Notes under the pieces: model-generated | The model's database searches: none | The model's input: the letters and a program-made list of their open reading frames with translations, nothing else | What the model was told of the DNA's origin: nothing | Position numbers and translations under genes: made by a program | Source: a bacterium UBP3_UBA6266 | GTDB lineage: Bacteria > Auribacterota > UBA6266 | DNA length: 12,240 nt | Reading direction: 5' to 3' | Assembly: GCA_002440765.1 (NCBI GenBank) | Contig: DJVC01000032.1 | Span: 1-12,240, forward strand | Shown: positions 6,220 to 12,240 of the stretch, one piece after another | Position numbering within the stretch: position 1 is the stretch's first letter | Layout of the letters: each line of letters opens with the position of its first letter

Positions 6220-8061
6220 TTAAATCCCCCTTTCCATACTGAATATGACCGAATTCCCTTTTTTACCGGGTTCTATACTGACTTTCCCCCCGTGTTTTTC
6301 GGCTATCTGCATAGTTATAAACAATCCTAATCCCGTGCCCTGGACACGCCTGACTTCCGGCGCATCGAGCCTCGAGAACTTTTTAAACAGTTTTCCTTTT
6401 TCATCTTCCGTTACCGGTCTTCCGTCGTTATAGACACTTATTTCTATCATATCGCCCTTAACGCCGGACGTAATAATTATTTTCCCGTCTTTGCTCCCGT
6501 ATTTTACAGCGTTGCCTATTATATTATTCGCAGCCATCCTCAGTAAATCCGGATCTGCCGTCACCGTAAGGTCTTTTTCAATATTATTGCGGATCTCAAT
6601 GTTCTTATCGGCCGCCTGTTTGAGAAAATGCTCAACTGAATCGTCAAAAATATCTTCTTTGAGAAGAATCTCTGTCCTGGAAACTTTCAGTTCACCTTTC
6701 TCAATTCTGCTCAAACTTAAATAATTTTTCACGGTGGCGGCAAAATAATCAAGATTTTTACAAACCGAATCAAGTGCTTTTCTCTGCTTAAAATTAATCA
6801 ATCCCAAAAAACCGTCCCGTACCGAATAGGCATTAAGCATGGTGGAAGACAAAATCCCCTTCAGTTCATGCGCGACAAAACCGATAAGGTCAATATAACT
6901 TCTGTTCAGGGTATCCAGCTTTTCATTCGATACCTTGAGGCTTTTATCCCTCTGGCTCAGTTTTTTAGCCATCTCATTAAACGCTTCCGCGAGCTGGTTA
7001 AGCTCTTTTATCTTGGTCTGGGTGTCAACCCTGCAGCTTAAATCCCCTCCGGAAAATTTTCCGGTGCAGTATAAAACTTCCCTTACCGGCTTTGAAATGG
7101 ATTCGGCAAGGATAAGGCCCAGGATAACAGCTATAAAAACCGCAATAAGAATAGCTATGAAAAAGAACAAACCCACGTTTCTGAACAAATCCGCATAAGG
7201 TTTTTCCAGGATGCCTACATACAGCATGCCTATTATTTCCCCGTTAATATTCCTTATGGGCTCATATGCGGTTATATACCAGGCGGTGACTACAAAAGCC
7301 CTGTCAAACCACGAATACCCGTTTTTTATAACCTTTTCATAAACTTCTTTTGACACCCTTGTCCCTGTTGCCCTGTTTCCTTCTTTATCGGGAACATTTG
7401 TCGACACTCTGACATCTCCCTGAAAGATAGTGACTGTACCCAAGGGCATGCCCTTATACTGTTTATTCCCGAAAACAAAGCCTCTTATCCTGTCGACGAC
7501 AGCGCTGTCTTTATTAAGTATCCTTCCTCCGTAAATGACCTTGTTAACCTTACCGGCGGAATCAAAAAAAGGTTTTGCGTATTCTATGGACATCACGCTG
7601 TCAAGAACCGTCTCTTCGGTAGGAACCGCCATCGGTGTATATAAAAGATCAATGGTGCACCTGCCTGCCAGATCCGCATCCATCTGTCTTAATTCTTTCC
7701 TGCCGATAATTCTTGTTCCGCCGCACTCTGTCCCGCCGAATGCCTTAAGCGCAATTTCGCTTTTCAGGCTGTTCTTAACTGTAATATCCGCGAGGGAAAG
7801 ATAATCCAGCCCGAGTTTTTCCTTCAGAACTTCGAGATTTTCCTTTTCTTCAAACATATTAAAAGCAATTTTCAGTTTTTCTATTTTTTCCTTGTAAACA
7901 CTCCATGCTATTTTAAGGTCATTCTGGACCTGAGTCTGGGCCCTGTCGAAAATTTCAGTTTTAATAAGGTAAAAACCTATAAAAGCAACAGCTATGCCCA
8001 GCGCGGTTATCACAGTCAAAAAAGAGATTATCAGGTTGCTTTTTAAGGTTTTCTTCTTCAT
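6220..8061 (-). CDS. Membrane sensor histidine kinase (Cache-HAMP-HisKA-HATPase)
   Basis: This 613-residue inner-membrane kinase starts with a membrane segment (about 10-33). An extracytoplasmic sensor follows (34-296) whose second half has a Cache-type signature (GTVTIFQGDVRVSTNV, then YEPIRNINGEIIGMLYVGI). A second membrane segment lies at about 297-319, then HAMP (320-373), the dimerisation/phosphoacceptor helix with H398 (FVAHELKGILSS), and the ATPase domain: N box NNIIGNAVKYG (512-522), D546 (YNDGRP), F box LFKKFSRLD and G2 box GTGLGL (575-580). All catalytic motifs look intact. The H box has GI where T/N-P is usual. Cache domains bind small organic ligands in characterised cases, but the ligand here is unknown. 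The start overlaps the rex stop as ATGA and has no good ribosome binding site, so translation is probably coupled to rex. The likely target is the receiver protein at 1324-1704. Confidence 0.94.
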   Translation of the reverse strand: MKKKTLKSNLIISFLTVITALGIAVAFIGFYLIKTEIFDRAQTQVQNDLKIAWSVYKEKIEKLKIAFNMFEEKENLEVLKEKLGLDYLSLADITVKNSLKSEIALKAFGGTECGGTRIIGRKELRQMDADLAGRCTIDLLYTPMAVPTEETVLDSVMSIEYAKPFFDSAGKVNKVIYGGRILNKDSAVVDRIRGFVFGNKQYKGMPLGTVTIFQGDVRVSTNVPDKEGNRATGTRVSKEVYEKVIKNGYSWFDRAFVVTAWYITAYEPIRNINGEIIGMLYVGILEKPYADLFRNVGLFFFIAILIAVFIAVILGLILAESISKPVREVLYCTGKFSGGDLSCRVDTQTKIKELNQLAEAFNEMAKKLSQRDKSLKVSNEKLDTLNRSYIDLIGFVAHELKGILSSTMLNAYSVRDGFLGLINFKQRKALDSVCKNLDYFAATVKNYLSLSRIEKGELKVSRTEILLKEDIFDDSVEHFLKQAADKNIEIRNNIEKDLTVTADPDLLRMAANNIIGNAVKYGSKDGKIIITSGVKGDMIEISVYNDGRPVTEDEKGKLFKKFSRLDAPEVRRVQGTGLGLFITMQIAEKHGGKVSIEPGKKGNSVIFSMERGI

Positions 8062-8696
8062 TTGGACTTTTTATCCGTCTTATCCATCGCGTTTACAAAA
8101 TAAATCAGATTCTCGATCTCAAGTTCCAGATTAACATAATTCACTATTATATCCGCGGGCGCCCTAAGGTTAATAGGCGCAAAATTAAGTATGCCTTTTA
8201 TTCCGGAGGATATCATCATATCGGCAACCTGCTGGGCCGCAATATCAGGAACAGCCAAAACACCTATTTTCACCCCGCTCTTTTTTACAAAATCCTTAAT
8301 GCGTTCAAGAGATAAAACCGGTACTTCCGGATTCTCCCTGAACTTTGCGGGGTCTATATCGAATGCCGCTATTATCTTTATGCCTTCTTTTTCAAATCCT
8401 TTATATTTAATCAGCGCATTCCCGATATTACCGGAACCGACTATTACCACATTCTGAAGTTCATCTTTGCCCAGTATCTCATTCAATTTTTCAATAAGGG
8501 CCTTTACCTGGTAACCGCCTCTCTTGTTGCCCGTTATTCCGAAAAGCGAAAAATCTTTTCTTACCTGTGACGAAGTAACACCCAGCGCTTCTCCAAGATT
8601 GTCCGAAAAGACCTTAACAAAACCAAGTTTTTCAAACCTGTATAAAGCATTTTTGTACCTGGAAAGCCTTATTACACAATTTCTGTTGGAAGCCAT
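8058..8696 (-). CDS. rex: Redox-sensing transcriptional repressor Rex
   Basis: Rex is a homodimeric repressor that binds DNA when NADH/NAD+ is low and leaves it when NADH binds, relieving repression of fermentative and hydrogenase genes. The 212 residues are normal length. An N-terminal winged helix (about 5-55) contains RLSRYKNALYRFEKLG and the recognition segment LGVTSSQVRKDFSLFG. A Rossmann domain follows, with VGSGNIGNAL (about 86-95) and the acidic end of the second strand AAFDID, plus NFAPINL and a C-terminal helix for domain swapping. The ATG is preceded by AAAGGAG about eight bases upstream. As first gene of the hydrogenase operon, Rex probably controls both itself and the hydrogenase, using the palindrome at 8763-8780. 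Confidence 0.96.
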   Translation of the reverse strand: MASNRNCVIRLSRYKNALYRFEKLGFVKVFSDNLGEALGVTSSQVRKDFSLFGITGNKRGGYQVKALIEKLNEILGKDELQNVVIVGSGNIGNALIKYKGFEKEGIKIIAAFDIDPAKFRENPEVPVLSLERIKDFVKKSGVKIGVLAVPDIAAQQVADMMISSGIKGILNFAPINLRAPADIIVNYVNLELEIENLIYFVNAMDKTDKKSK

Positions 8697-8708
8697 TTAT
8701 GTTACTCC

Positions 8709-8716
8709 TTTCACAA
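8709..8716 (-). promoter_or_regulatory. Rex-type half-site TTGTGAAA overlapping the rex ribosome binding site
   Basis: Read on the minus strand, TTGTGAAA exactly matches the left half of the Rex operator consensus and runs into the AAAGGAG ribosome binding site of rex. The right half is not recognisable, so this could be chance or a weak second site downstream of the transcription start. Confidence 0.3.
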
Positions 8717-8727
8717 TAAATTTAGCA

Positions 8728-8755
8728 AATATACCATATAGAGTCAATATGTCAA
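8728..8755 (-). promoter_or_regulatory. Sigma-70 promoter for the rex-hydrogenase operon
   Basis: On the minus strand a perfect -35 TTGACA (8755-8750) is followed after 16 bases by -10 TATATT (8733-8728). Transcription should start near 8721, giving a leader of about 25 bases before the rex ATG at 8696. Confidence 0.7.
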
Positions 8756-8762
8756 GATTGTT

Positions 8763-8780
8763 TTGTGATAAATTTCACTT
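8763..8780. promoter_or_regulatory. Candidate Rex operator
   Basis: TTGTGATAAATTTCACTT matches the Rex consensus TTGTGAAATATTTCACAA at 14 of 18 positions, including both TGTGA and TTCAC cores. It lies just upstream of the -35 box of the rex promoter and between the two divergent promoters. Repression from this position would need contact with RNA polymerase or cooperation with the half-site at 8709-8716. Confidence 0.6.
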
Positions 8781-8821
8781 ATTTAACCCTCACCTGTTTG
8801 ACCGTTCTGTCTAAATAATTA

Positions 8822-8868
8822 TTGCTTAATAAAAAAATATATTTATAATCTAGGTAAAAAAGGAGAGA
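8822..8868 (+). promoter_or_regulatory. Promoter and ribosome binding site of the four-TM protein gene
   Basis: A -35-like TTGCTT (8822-8827), a 16-base A/T-rich spacer and a perfect -10 TATAAT (8844-8849) precede the strong ribosome binding site AGGAGAGA (8861-8868). The leader is short, about 15 bases. Confidence 0.6.
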
Positions 8869-8871
8869 GAA

Positions 8872-9345
8872 ATGGAAAATACCCAAAACCCGGCAACCGG
8901 AGCAGTTTCAAATTCTTACCCTGTTTTCAGCAAAACCTTTTTTATCATGGACCTGGTTTTTTCATCTTTAAGAATACCTCTGGTCCTGCTCGGAATCATC
9001 GGCATGATATCACTGCAAAAGGATGACCCCATATATTTTTCGGGGTATTTCGAAGTCATGACCGGAGCAGGAATAGCGGTGTTCGGCCTATGGGCAAATA
9101 TCGCCCTCCTCGCAAAAAAACCATCGGGAATCACAATGGCATACTATAACATCGCTTTCACCATAGGCTCGGTGCTGGTAGGAATATGGCAGATAATAAT
9201 TCAGTCATCGGCTGTCGCCGGTGATGCGGTGCGAGTCGCATCTTTTTCAATAGGTTCCGGATTCGCTTTTATAATCAGGATTGCCCTTCTGGTCTGTTAT
9301 TTTACCGCCGTGAAAAAATTCAAACTGTGGCTGGCACAAAAATAA
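8872..9345 (+). CDS. Unidentified four-TM membrane protein
   Basis: This 157-residue protein was not recognised. After a soluble N-terminus (1-20, rich in N, S, P and T) it has four likely membrane helices at about 23-46, 59-81, 90-110 and 124-147, ending in a basic tail (KKFKLWLAQK). Polar loops are short, there are no metal-binding motifs, and the only cysteine (C142) lies in the last helix. It is the only plus-strand gene in the window. It has its own promoter and strong ribosome binding site and converges on the zinc-ribbon gene with eight bases between stop codons. It shares the upstream region, including the candidate Rex operator, with rex, so redox control is possible but unproven. 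It could be a small sensor or structural membrane protein; no function is proposed. Confidence 0.75.
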   Translation: MENTQNPATGAVSNSYPVFSKTFFIMDLVFSSLRIPLVLLGIIGMISLQKDDPIYFSGYFEVMTGAGIAVFGLWANIALLAKKPSGITMAYYNIAFTIGSVLVGIWQIIIQSSAVAGDAVRVASFSIGSGFAFIIRIALLVCYFTAVKKFKLWLAQK

Positions 9346-9353
9346 AATAAGGT

Positions 9354-9815
9354 TTACAGCGCGGGCAGAGACACATCCGTAAATTCTGTCGAGCGGACAT
9401 TTTTCGAATAGCATTTGGGGCATTGGATCGTAGTCCTGTAGTCCGCTTTCTGCCTTGAATCACGCGGATTTATTATATGCCCGTCCAGAGTCACTATCTC
9501 CCAGCTTAATAGCTGTTTTTTCGAATACTTTAAAATATTCTTGTAACCTTCAAATTTTGTGCCGCAGTCTTTGCATATGAAAAAGGCCGTGACAAACAAA
9601 GTATTCTCCCCGCACCTCGGACATTTCGCCGGAGAAGCAGCTATTTCCTCTATTTCAAAAAAATTGCAGGAGGAACATACCCATGAGGCGGGCGCTGTTA
9701 AATCTTTTTTATAATAAACAGGTTTCGCGGCAAAAAAAAGGGCAATCAAACTGACAACCACGATAATTGTCAGTATGGATTTTATGTTGATTTTGTGTTC
9801 ACCGGGTTTTTTCAT
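9354..9815 (-). CDS. Membrane-anchored zinc-ribbon protein of a pseudopilin cassette
   Basis: This 153-residue protein has one N-terminal membrane segment (about 13-31) after a basic start, then a soluble part with four CxxC knuckles. C47/C50 with C65/C68 forms a compact zinc ribbon. C81/C84 and C132/C135 are 47 residues apart and may form a second, split ribbon. The topology (N-terminus in) would place the ribbons outside the cytoplasm, which is unusual for zinc ribbons. Small zinc-ribbon proteins of this shape occur beside pilin-like genes in uncultured bacteria, but no function is known to me. It starts five bases after the pseudopilin stop and lacks a ribosome binding site, so its translation is probably coupled to that gene. 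Confidence 0.8.
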   Translation of the reverse strand: MKKPGEHKINIKSILTIIVVVSLIALFFAAKPVYYKKDLTAPASWVCSSCNFFEIEEIAASPAKCPRCGENTLFVTAFFICKDCGTKFEGYKNILKYSKKQLLSWEIVTLDGHIINPRDSRQKADYRTTIQCPKCYSKNVRSTEFTDVSLPAL

Positions 9816-9820
9816 AGGTG

Positions 9821-10546
9821 TTACAGCGGTTCCGGAATAATATTATCATCGGTAATATCGGGTTTCCATTCAACATGAAAATCCGCAAACAGGTGGTTGG
9901 CTCCTCCATTATGGCGGTTCTCAAGGACATTTTCATAAAAATCAGGGTCGCTTTGCCACTGGCCCTGATGCTCTATCAGCTGATGGCCGTCAAAAAGAAC
10001 AACTGTCTGGTCCGGGTGAGCCAGCTCATAATAATCCACCTGCTCGGTGTATAACATTAAATTATATGAATATGAAATATCCATCTCCGTATCTACAGGA
10101 GGCCCGTGGTATGCCGGATCCTCATCTTCATTAACAGTGACCGTCATAGGCGAATCATCCGACGGGCATACATAAAGCTCCTCCTCAACACAGGCTTCCA
10201 CAAGGCTTGCGGATTTTCTTTTCGGAACAACCAGAACCACCCACTTGCCGCTTTGCCCGGGAGAAAACGTAAACAGATAAGGAGGCCAGTCTCCCCCATT
10301 CTCCGTAACATACATCCCGAAACCGTATCCAAGCTGTTTCAGATTATTCATACATACAATCCGGTTGGCCTTTTCTTTCGCATTTCGAAAGGAGGGGATG
10401 ATTATTCCGGCAAGGATAAGAATAATGGTTATCGCGACTATCATCTCAATTAAAGTAAACCCCTTTAAAGACTTTGTTTTCTTAAAGGGGTAACTTTTTT
10501 GCTGAAAATTCTTAAATAGGCTGACAAATATTTTACTGTTTTTCAC
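9821..10546 (-). CDS. Type II secretion / type IV pilus-like pseudopilin with N-terminal methylation motif
   Basis: This 241-residue protein has a 29-residue basic leader ending in KSLKG, then FTLIEMIVAITIILILAGI. This is the class III signal cut by prepilin peptidase between G29 and F30, with E34 at mature position 5. A hydrophobic helix to about residue 50 is followed by RNAKEKANRIVCMNNLKQLG, typical of major pseudopilins of the GspG kind and of the large family with a C-terminal H-x9-DG motif. Here that motif reads HNGGANHLFADFHVEW (212-227), with DF replacing DG. The start is GTG at 10546; a stop lies upstream in frame and no ATG, GTG or TTG lies between it and the cleavage site. It overlaps the HAMP-protein gene by 14 bases. 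Whether it forms a pilus or serves secretion cannot be told, as no assembly gene is in the window. Confidence 0.9.
   Translation of the reverse strand: MKNSKIFVSLFKNFQQKSYPFKKTKSLKGFTLIEMIVAITIILILAGIIIPSFRNAKEKANRIVCMNNLKQLGYGFGMYVTENGGDWPPYLFTFSPGQSGKWVVLVVPKRKSASLVEACVEEELYVCPSDDSPMTVTVNEDEDPAYHGPPVDTEMDISYSYNLMLYTEQVDYYELAHPDQTVVLFDGHQLIEHQGQWQSDPDFYENVLENRHNGGANHLFADFHVEWKPDITDDNIIPEPL
10459..10500 (+). repeat. Inverted repeat in the pseudopilin leader with a plus-strand T-run
   Basis: ACCCCTTTAA (10459-10468) is repeated inverted as TTAAAGGGGT (10482-10491), a perfect 10-base-pair stem with a 13-base loop. On the plus strand it is followed after three bases by TTTTTT (10495-10500), which looks like an intrinsic terminator for antisense transcripts. 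On the minus strand it would form a hairpin in the pseudopilin message just before the GFTLIE codons. Confidence 0.5.
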
Positions 10547-11084
10547 TGCAGAGGCTGGTCTTTATTTTTTCCAATTCGCCAATAAGTTTAGCTCTATCCC
10601 TCTCATCGTTAAATATCATTCCCTTAACCATATCTTCGGTTTTTCCGGCATTGCCGCCCACTTTATTGAGGTGTTCCAGCATCCTGTTAAACGCCTCGCT
10701 CATCTCGGGAACAACATCTGTTTCTCTGAAATAGATTTTGCCGGGTATTTTACCCTCGCCGATTTTATTCAGGTAAAGTTCCGTCTTATAGATAGGACCG
10801 GCAACCCTGTGTGAAACCAGAATACTTAACAGGAAACAAACCGCGGAAACAACAACAACAGGCGCGATCAGGTATTTCACAACGTTCATATTAAGCGTTT
10901 CCAAAGCCTGTTCGGTCAATTTCCCGTCATTCTGAATCGTATTGATAAGTGTATCAATACTTACATTATAGACTATCAACGCGGTGAAAATCATCCCCAG
11001 AACCGTTATCCAGATGGTAAAAAGCGCGTATTTGTACTGGAACGGTTTCAGGAAATAATTTCTGAATTTTCTTTTAACTACCAT
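10533..11084 (-). CDS. Two-TM protein with HAMP-like domain, first gene of the pseudopilin cassette
   Basis: This 183-residue protein begins with a basic cytoplasmic stretch. It has a membrane helix at about 19-42, a short external loop (43-66) and a second helix at about 67-89. A HAMP-like segment follows, starting with SHRVAGPIYKTELYLNKIGEG and reaching about residue 143, with a charged tail predicted to be helical. There is no kinase, cyclase or methyl-accepting domain after HAMP. It may therefore be a signal-relay stub or a scaffold, not a full sensor. SHRVAGPIY-type proteins of this size are seen alone in several Gram-negative anaerobes, but their function is not known to me. The start has no ribosome binding site and sits at the predicted transcription start (see promoter at 11093-11120). 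Confidence 0.8.
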   Translation of the reverse strand: MVVKRKFRNYFLKPFQYKYALFTIWITVLGMIFTALIVYNVSIDTLINTIQNDGKLTEQALETLNMNVVKYLIAPVVVVSAVCFLLSILVSHRVAGPIYKTELYLNKIGEGKIPGKIYFRETDVVPEMSEAFNRMLEHLNKVGGNAGKTEDMVKGMIFNDERDRAKLIGELEKIKTSLCSEKQ

Positions 11085-11092
11085 ATAAATGA

Positions 11093-11120
11093 ATTATATC
11101 ATCAATCAGACGATTATCAA
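11093..11120 (-). promoter_or_regulatory. Sigma-70 promoter predicting a leaderless transcript
   Basis: On the minus strand -35 TTGATA (11120-11115) is followed after 16 bases by a perfect -10 TATAAT (11098-11093). Transcription should begin about seven bases further on, within two or so bases of the ATG at 11084. No Shine-Dalgarno sequence is present. The HAMP/pseudopilin/zinc-ribbon cassette therefore probably starts as a leaderless message. Confidence 0.6.
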
Positions 11121-11134
11121 CTTTTTTGTTTTAC

Positions 11135-12240
11135 TCAATCCACGGCCTTTGAACGCTTCATTTTCCTTCGCGTTTTCCTGGACGGCACTTTTTCTTTGCC
11201 TTTTTCATCCGCTCCCTCTTTTAACTCAAGGCTGCCGACTTTCTCCGCAAGGGAAGCGCAGGCGACATAATAAACTGTCTGAGGCAGCCAGTATTCCCTG
11301 CTGTTCCAGCTGTTTCCCCATGTCGGTAAATCATTCCTTCCCCCCCCTATGCCGTTAGGCATGCCTCCGGGAATACTTCCAGTACCCATATTTTCAGGCA
11401 TCAAAGGAGGATTGTTCTGCCCGAGCCCCATTATCATACAGTAATTAAGCGGATTCTGGCCGTTTATCCACTGCAGCTGGTCTGTCCCGACATTATACAG
11501 TTTCCTGTCGTCCATTACCTTCGCGTATTCAATGGCAAAAAGTCCCAGCGCCCCATGGTCACAGTTAAGCGCATGCAGTTTTATCCAGGAAGATGCGGGC
11601 GGAAAATATCTGGCTTCATATCCGTTTTCCGTATTTTCCAGACCGTGGGCAAACTGCCCGTAAGGGGACAAAGAGGCCATCTTTACTATATAATTGTCCG
11701 CAAATATTTTTAAAGCCTCTTTAATCTCTTTTTTCAGTTCCTCTGTCTCTGTCAGAGAATACACTTCCAGAAGCCCCATATATATTCCCAGATTATGAAA
11801 AACTTTATACTGCTGGTTTCCAAAAACATAACCGTTCACGCTCTCGCTGAAATCCCCGTATATCCCCTGCGGCGTAAGGTTCCTGTCTTTGGCCTGCCTT
11901 CTCAAAAGTTCCGCCGCCCGCTCCTCGGCGTCCTTCAGAAAATTTTTCTTCCCCGTGGCCTTGTATAATTCAACCGCAGCCCAGACAGCATTGCCTATAT
12001 CCGACGTCGTCAGTATCGCATAACCGGAAAACGCATTATAAGATTTCTCGGCTGTTTTAACACATTTTTCCGCCATGCCGGGATCTGTTTTCCCATAACT
12101 TTGAGCCGCGCGGGCCAGGCCGACGACATAGGTGGACAGGTAATTGAAACTTTTCCAGAAATATAGTTTTCTTTTACTTTTATCCTCGGACGGCCGCAGA
12201 TCCGTAACAAAAATATCGTCGCCGGGATGTATTCCGGACC
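11135..12240 (-). CDS. Glycoside hydrolase family 9-like enzyme, N-terminus beyond the window
   Basis: The frame is open from the right edge to the stop and shows 367 residues. An inner ATG at 12076 is only an internal methionine, since the helix-rich sequence before it (FNYLSTYVVGLARAAQSYG) continues the fold. The repeated helices (WAAVELYKATGKKNFLKDA) fit an (alpha/alpha)6 barrel. DQLQWINGQNPLNYCMIMGLGQ resembles the GH9 segment D-Q-x3-[IL]-x-G-x-NP, and E315 of the visible part (REYWLPQTV) is a candidate for the C-terminal catalytic acid. The usual HHR segment of cellulases is absent and replaced by a glycine-rich loop (MGTGSIPGGMPNGIGGG), so substrate may differ from cellulose. The last 28 residues are charged and lysine/arginine-rich, probably a disordered tail. 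The nucleophile aspartates and any signal peptide lie outside the window. Another six-hairpin glycosidase family is possible. Confidence 0.7.
   Translation of the reverse strand, partial: SGIHPGDDIFVTDLRPSEDKSKRKLYFWKSFNYLSTYVVGLARAAQSYGKTDPGMAEKCVKTAEKSYNAFSGYAILTTSDIGNAVWAAVELYKATGKKNFLKDAEERAAELLRRQAKDRNLTPQGIYGDFSESVNGYVFGNQQYKVFHNLGIYMGLLEVYSLTETEELKKEIKEALKIFADNYIVKMASLSPYGQFAHGLENTENGYEARYFPPASSWIKLHALNCDHGALGLFAIEYAKVMDDRKLYNVGTDQLQWINGQNPLNYCMIMGLGQNNPPLMPENMGTGSIPGGMPNGIGGGRNDLPTWGNSWNSREYWLPQTVYYVACASLAEKVGSLELKEGADEKGKEKVPSRKTRRKMKRSKAVD

Noticed and set aside
5825..6223. A 132-codon plus-strand frame covering the HndB-like gene
   Set aside because: The minus-strand product matches a known family and fits the operon spacing; the plus-strand frame has no supporting signal.
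12010..12210. A 66-codon minus-strand frame at the right edge
   Set aside because: It is out of frame with the glycoside hydrolase, which reads open through the same bases to the window edge with family-like sequence.
1..12240. CRISPR array, insertion sequence, prophage or tRNA gene
   Set aside because: No spaced direct repeats, transposase or phage-like proteins, terminal inverted repeats or tRNA-like cloverleaf segments were seen on either strand.

Overview
The window looks like part of the chromosome of an anaerobic, fermentative, H2-metabolising bacterium. It carries a trimeric NAD-linked [FeFe] hydrogenase with its regulator and one maturase, a pseudopilin-type gene cassette and the end of a probable family 9 glycoside hydrolase. 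A pseudopilin with a GFTLIE leader and a C-terminal H-x9-D-type motif, together with membrane-anchored zinc-ribbon and HAMP proteins, recalls uncultured lineages around the PVC group and Omnitrophota. That placement is inference; nothing here fixes the phylum. No tRNA, rRNA, insertion sequence, CRISPR array or phage gene was seen.

Positions 1-8696 hold one long minus-strand gene run, read right to left: rex, a Cache-HAMP histidine kinase, a small HndB-like [2Fe-2S]-type protein, hydB (NuoF-like flavoprotein), hydA (catalytic subunit), hydC (NuoE-like), a stand-alone receiver protein, a small TM1266-type hydrogenase-associated regulator, and hydG, which runs off the left edge. Most junctions are tight: rex and the kinase overlap in ATGA, and several stop codons abut the next start. 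This suggests one operon. The one real internal break is the 136 bases before the TM1266-type gene, which contain a hairpin with a U-run. A likely sigma-70 promoter and a good Rex-type palindrome lie upstream of rex. The expected logic is that Rex senses NADH/NAD+, the kinase and receiver add a second input, HydABC couples H2 to NAD(H) and probably ferredoxin, and HydG helps build the H-cluster. HydE and HydF are not in view.

Positions 8697-8871 are a divergent intergenic region with promoters in both directions. A plus-strand gene (8872-9345) encodes an unidentified protein with four membrane segments.

Positions 9354-11084 hold a three-gene minus-strand cassette: a two-TM HAMP-like protein, a pseudopilin, and a membrane-anchored zinc-ribbon protein. 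A strong promoter sits so close to the first start codon that the message is probably leaderless. Positions 11135-12240 hold the C-terminal part of a GH9-like enzyme whose N-terminus lies beyond the right edge.

The points most worth a second look are the altered H-cluster motifs of HydA, the two-component pair split around the hydrogenase genes, the hairpin leader before the TM1266-type gene and hydG, and the HAMP/pseudopilin/zinc-ribbon cassette.
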